From Mycobacterium sp. ST-F2 (GTDB lineage Bacteria > Actinomycetota > Actinomycetes > Mycobacteriales > Mycobacteriaceae): DNA of 51,437 bases. Shown here piece after piece: positions 48,949 through 51,437 of this stretch. The position numbers and the translations under genes were made by a program. The notes beneath the pieces were generated by a model that saw only the letters and a program-made list of their open reading frames with translations, did not search any database and had not been told where the DNA came from. Where the stretch lies: contig NZ_JMHT01000041.1 in NCBI RefSeq assembly GCF_001905655.1, positions 1-51,437 of the forward strand, in the 5' to 3' direction. Numbering within the stretch: position 1 is the stretch's first letter; each line of letters opens with the position of its first letter.

Positions 48949-49152
48949 GTGGCAAAGAAAAAGCGCGACAAACCGACCACCCGACCAGGCTGGGATGAAG
49001 ACCTTTGCACCGAATGCAAATCACGTGCCGAAAGGCGAGAGCGTTCCTGCACAAAGAGCCATGTGAGCAACAAGGCTTTTCGCGGCGAGGAGCGAAACAT
49101 GGTGCTACCCACCTGGTTCTCGGAATTTCCAATGGGTGGGCCGCGCCGCTAG
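48949..49152 (+). CDS. Small basic Cys-containing protein
   Basis: A 67-aa protein that begins with a lysine-rich stretch (AKKKRDKPTTRPGW), then has a CTEC pair and a further Cys (RERSCTK), and ends in a hydrophobic and Gly/Pro-rich tail. GTG at 48949 has a good AAGGGAG ribosome binding site 8 bases upstream, which is the main reason to believe it. The start lies 33 bases after the small zinc-ribbon gene, so both may be one unit. I do not recognise a family. Confidence 0.5.
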   Translation: MAKKKRDKPTTRPGWDEDLCTECKSRAERRERSCTKSHVSNKAFRGEERNMVLPTWFSEFPMGGPRR

Positions 49153-49176
49153 GAAGCGGCAGTCGCACCACCGCCC

Positions 49177-49374
49177 TTATCGGCGCCGTGAGTGGCTCGG
49201 CAGGCCACCACACACGACCGTGATAGATGAAGGTCGCTCTACGGCGCCACGAGTCTTGCCGGGGCACTTGCGATGCTCGCCACTGGCAATCGTCTTGTAA
49301 TGCCGCACAAGGAAATCGTCGTCGCCAACGTCCACGTGCGCGCCGCATTTCGGGCACCAGCGCCGGGTACTCAT
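49177..49374 (-). CDS. Small zinc-ribbon protein coupled to the multi-zinc-ribbon nuclease
   Basis: A 65-aa protein with WCPKCGAHVDV at its N-terminus and HRKCPG about 25 residues later, a rubredoxin-like zinc knuckle plus a third Cys and His. The C-terminal 20 residues are basic. Its ATG overlaps the TGA of the large upstream nuclease gene (ATGA), so the two are translated together and probably act together. It is convergent with the small GTG-started gene across 24 bases. No named family is recognised. Confidence 0.65.
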   Translation of the reverse strand: MSTRRWCPKCGAHVDVGDDDFLVRHYKTIASGEHRKCPGKTRGAVERPSSITVVCGGLPSHSRRR

Positions 49375-51179
49375 CTGGGGATGCTATCGCCGCGGCGCCG
49401 CTCGATGTCGTAACACTGGCGGCAGCGACTCTTGCGGCGGCTGCTCACCACTGCCTGCCACTCGTGCCCGCGCGCACAAAGCCACCAGGCCCGCACACCG
49501 CTCGCTGGCCGCAGCTCATTCGGCCCCAGCGCACCGTTTCGTGTGGGGTGCCACTCGCGTGCGGCTTCGGGGAACAGGTCAGCGAACGACCCGCCCGGCG
49601 GCGGCTGCGTGCGCTTGCGCGCCACAGTGCGGTAGCCGCATTTCGGGCAGCCGCTGCCGGTGGTGCGCAGTTGCACCGCCGTCGTCCACTCATGCGAGCA
49701 CTGCGAGCACGTCCACACAAACTTGGTGTGCGTGCCGGGGTGTATGCGGTCGGCGGTGATCCCGTGGTTCTTGTCGGCGTGCAGCTCAGCAGCGACGACC
49801 GGAAACTCACTGGCGAGGCTGATGGTCCGGTGCTTGTGGACCGCCTTGTTCGCCTCTGCCTCGCCCCACAGTTGCGGATCGCTGATGTACTCGTCGAGGC
49901 GCTCGGCGGTGTAGCCCATATTCTCAAGTGCGCGTAGCACTTTCACGCTGACAGACTTGATTAGCTCGGTTGGGGTTACGAACACCTCATGCCCGCCGAG
50001 GCTGTGCAAGGGCAGCTCGCGTACCCGCAGCACAGTCCACCCGGCAGCGATGAGTGCAGCGGTCTGCGAGCGGTCGCGCTTGTCCAGTGCGGCATGGAAC
50101 CTAACGCCGTCGTACTCGACGACGAGGTGCAGCCCGGGCACGACGATGTCGGCACGGACCGGCCGACGCCCTGTGACAGGTATCGCCGGGTGGCCGTGCG
50201 CGACAGGCAGGCCCGCCGCCGCCAGCTCGTACTCAAGGCGCACCTGGCGGGCCGAAACGCCAATCGTCGAGCAGTCGGGGCAGCCGTCGCCCCGGTCGAC
50301 GCGCTTGTACGGTGGCGCCGCCCACACATGCCCGACAGCCTTGCACTGCCACCAACGCTTCTGTCTGCCACCAGGATTCACGTCAGCAGCCGTGGTCGGC
50401 TCGTTGAGCGTTGGGTGCCATTCGGCGGCAATGTCGGGGTGCAGGTCGGCGAGTGATCGGCCAGGTTTCGGTGTCGCCTTTTCGATGGCTCTGCGGACGT
50501 CGTCGCACTCTGGGCACTGCTCGCCTCGGGTGCGATTAGCGGGCGATACGTCCCATTCATGCCCGGCAGCGCACCGCCACCAGACACGCCTGTTGCTCGA
50601 TGGCCGCACATCGAACGCGGTCAGCTCGCCGTTGCGCGAGGGGTGCCATTCTTCGGCGGCGTCGGGGTACTCGTGAGCAAAGCTGCGGCCAACTTTGGGT
50701 GTGGCGCGTCGTATTCCGAACTGCACGCCAGCGCATTTCTGGCAGCCGATGCCGACGCGGCCACGCTTGTTGATCGCGGTCTGCCACTCATGCCCGCACT
50801 GCGAGCATTTCCACCAGGCCAGCTTGCCGCTACCAACGCGGACTGCCGCCGGGATCAGGTCACCGTTGCGGGTCGGGTGCCACTCGGCGGCGACCTCGGG
50901 GGCGGCCTCGGCGAGCGACTCCCTCGGCTTTGGCGTGGCGTAGGCCGCTGCTCGGCGGGCCACAGAGCACTTGTGGCACCCCTGCCTTCGCCCCGTACGC
51001 CGCCACACCTTGGTCGCCCACTCATAGCCGCACTGTGAGCACCGCCACCAGGCCCTCAAGTCACTGCCAGGGAACACGTCGGAGGGCGTCAGGTCGCCGT
51101 TGAGAGCCGGATGCCAGTCGGCAGCGACAAGCGGCGCTACCTCGGCCAGAGAGCGCCCCAGCGGCGGCTTTGCACGCAT
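49371..51179 (-). CDS. Six-fold zinc-ribbon (DUF4379-like) protein with embedded DUF559/Vsr-like nuclease domain
   Basis: A 602-aa modular protein. Four treble-clef/zinc-ribbon repeats of about 60-78 residues (10-71, 88-149, 166-225, 242-303) share the pattern S-(L/F)-A-...-EWHP-x2-NG-...-WW-x-C-x2-CGHEW-...-C-x2-C. A PD-(D/E)xK-like domain follows (about 305-425): ADIVVPGLHLVVEYDG with D344, E355 and D357, then KRDRSQ and AGWTVLRVRE, as in DUF559/Vsr endonucleases. Two more zinc repeats come after it (454-514, 531-589). Repeats 3, 4 and 6 use His in place of one Cys. It is probably a DNA-binding endonuclease, possibly anti-phage. ATG at 51179 is chosen because repeat 1 begins there; the frame is open to 51317. 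The downstream zinc-ribbon gene overlaps its stop. Confidence 0.78.
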   Translation of the reverse strand: MRAKPPLGRSLAEVAPLVAADWHPALNGDLTPSDVFPGSDLRAWWRCSQCGYEWATKVWRRTGRRQGCHKCSVARRAAAYATPKPRESLAEAAPEVAAEWHPTRNGDLIPAAVRVGSGKLAWWKCSQCGHEWQTAINKRGRVGIGCQKCAGVQFGIRRATPKVGRSFAHEYPDAAEEWHPSRNGELTAFDVRPSSNRRVWWRCAAGHEWDVSPANRTRGEQCPECDDVRRAIEKATPKPGRSLADLHPDIAAEWHPTLNEPTTAADVNPGGRQKRWWQCKAVGHVWAAPPYKRVDRGDGCPDCSTIGVSARQVRLEYELAAAGLPVAHGHPAIPVTGRRPVRADIVVPGLHLVVEYDGVRFHAALDKRDRSQTAALIAAGWTVLRVRELPLHSLGGHEVFVTPTELIKSVSVKVLRALENMGYTAERLDEYISDPQLWGEAEANKAVHKHRTISLASEFPVVAAELHADKNHGITADRIHPGTHTKFVWTCSQCSHEWTTAVQLRTTGSGCPKCGYRTVARKRTQPPPGGSFADLFPEAAREWHPTRNGALGPNELRPASGVRAWWLCARGHEWQAVVSSRRKSRCRQCYDIERRRGDSIPR

Positions 51180-51437
51180 GCGGTGAACGTACAGCCAGGC
51201 AACGACATTCGGCGGAGCGTCGGCGACATGTCCGACCGGTAGTAGACCGCAAAGTAGAGGCTGCCGTCTTTGCGTGTGCGGGTGTGGATGAACGCCATAG
51301 GGCCGCGCCATACGCACGCTTTTGATGACGTGGGTGATGACGCGGCCCTAATGACTCTTTAAAACCTACCCTGAACTGCTGTTTTATTGTGGGTCGAACT
51401 GTCATGTTCAAAGTGTCTTCCGCGTCATCTGTACGCC
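51180..51437. other. Upstream region of the nuclease gene, right edge
   Basis: The last 258 bases hold the upstream region of the leftward nuclease gene. The nuclease frame remains open to 51317 (46 more codons from an ATG), but without repeat-like or otherwise protein-like sequence, so I treat it as non-coding. An AT-richer stretch at 51350-51390 could contain its promoter. No complete gene is visible and the window ends here. Confidence 0.4.

Noticed and set aside
1..51437. CRISPR array or insertion sequence
   Set aside because: No regularly spaced repeats and no transposase or integrase signature were found; the only sizeable direct repeat noticed is the 68-bp tRNA-Ala pair.

Overview
The window looks like chromosomal DNA of a mycobacterium, probably a rapid-growing Mycolicibacterium-type species. 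The evidence is high GC with frequent GTG starts, a pgm–fluC–fluC–DUF190 block arranged like M. tuberculosis Rv3068c–Rv3071, an MscS/cyclase pair like Rv2434c–Rv2435c, an mbtK-type gene behind an IdeR box, a KstR-type box, a haemophore-like protein, and DUF4185 and DUF4333 proteins. No database search was possible; family calls come from reading motifs.

Region 1 (1–13.7 kb) is a Wzx/Wzy-type exopolysaccharide locus: a GT2 glycosyltransferase cut by the left edge, a Wzz-like chain-length protein with a degenerate P-loop, a tandem alpha/beta hydrolase, a Wzx-like flippase, a Wzy-like polymerase, two divergent paralogous parallel beta-helix proteins with a polygalacturonase-like (GH28) Asp signature, and two coupled GT4 glycosyltransferases. 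Region 2 (13.8–18.8 kb) holds a TetR regulator, a GGDEF diguanylate cyclase and a GGDEF-EAL protein. Intergenic segments of regions 1 and 2 carry many (C/T)(A/G)GCAAA words, which match the EspR motif as I remember it.

Region 3 (18.8–31.4 kb) is mostly core: an IclR regulator, an acyl-CoA dehydrogenase with a divergent TetR gene and a shared palindrome, a DUF445 protein, a catalytically degenerate class III cyclase next to an MscS channel with a degenerate cyclic-nucleotide domain, a DUF4333 lipoprotein, a patatin-like lipase, an epoxide-hydrolase-like enzyme behind a perfect 16-bp palindrome, a CheB remnant and a response regulator. Region 4 (31.56–33.29 kb) is a 1.67-kb islet at tRNA-Ala(GGC), bounded by perfect 68-bp direct repeats and carrying only an AbiEi/AbiEii toxin-antitoxin pair with its own operator-like inverted repeat.

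Region 5 (33.4–48.7 kb) has an MFS exporter coupled to phosphoglucomutase, two fluoride channel subunits coupled to a triple DUF190 protein, YceI, an MbtK-like acyltransferase under an IdeR box, a haemophore-like protein, a DUF4185 (endo-D-arabinanase-like) protein, an internally deleted alpha/beta hydrolase, a FAD monooxygenase, a small secreted protein with three GWDVR repeats, an Ntn hydrolase, a lipoprotein, a SnoaL-like protein behind a KstR-type box, and a PPOX protein behind a MerR/SoxR-type promoter. Region 6 (48.7 kb to the end) looks accessory: two small Cys-containing proteins and a coupled pair made of a six-fold zinc-ribbon protein with an embedded DUF559/Vsr-like nuclease domain and a 65-aa zinc-ribbon partner.

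The strongest candidates for something little described are the exopolysaccharide locus with its twin beta-helix proteins, the integrase-less AbiE islet, and the zinc-ribbon nuclease pair.
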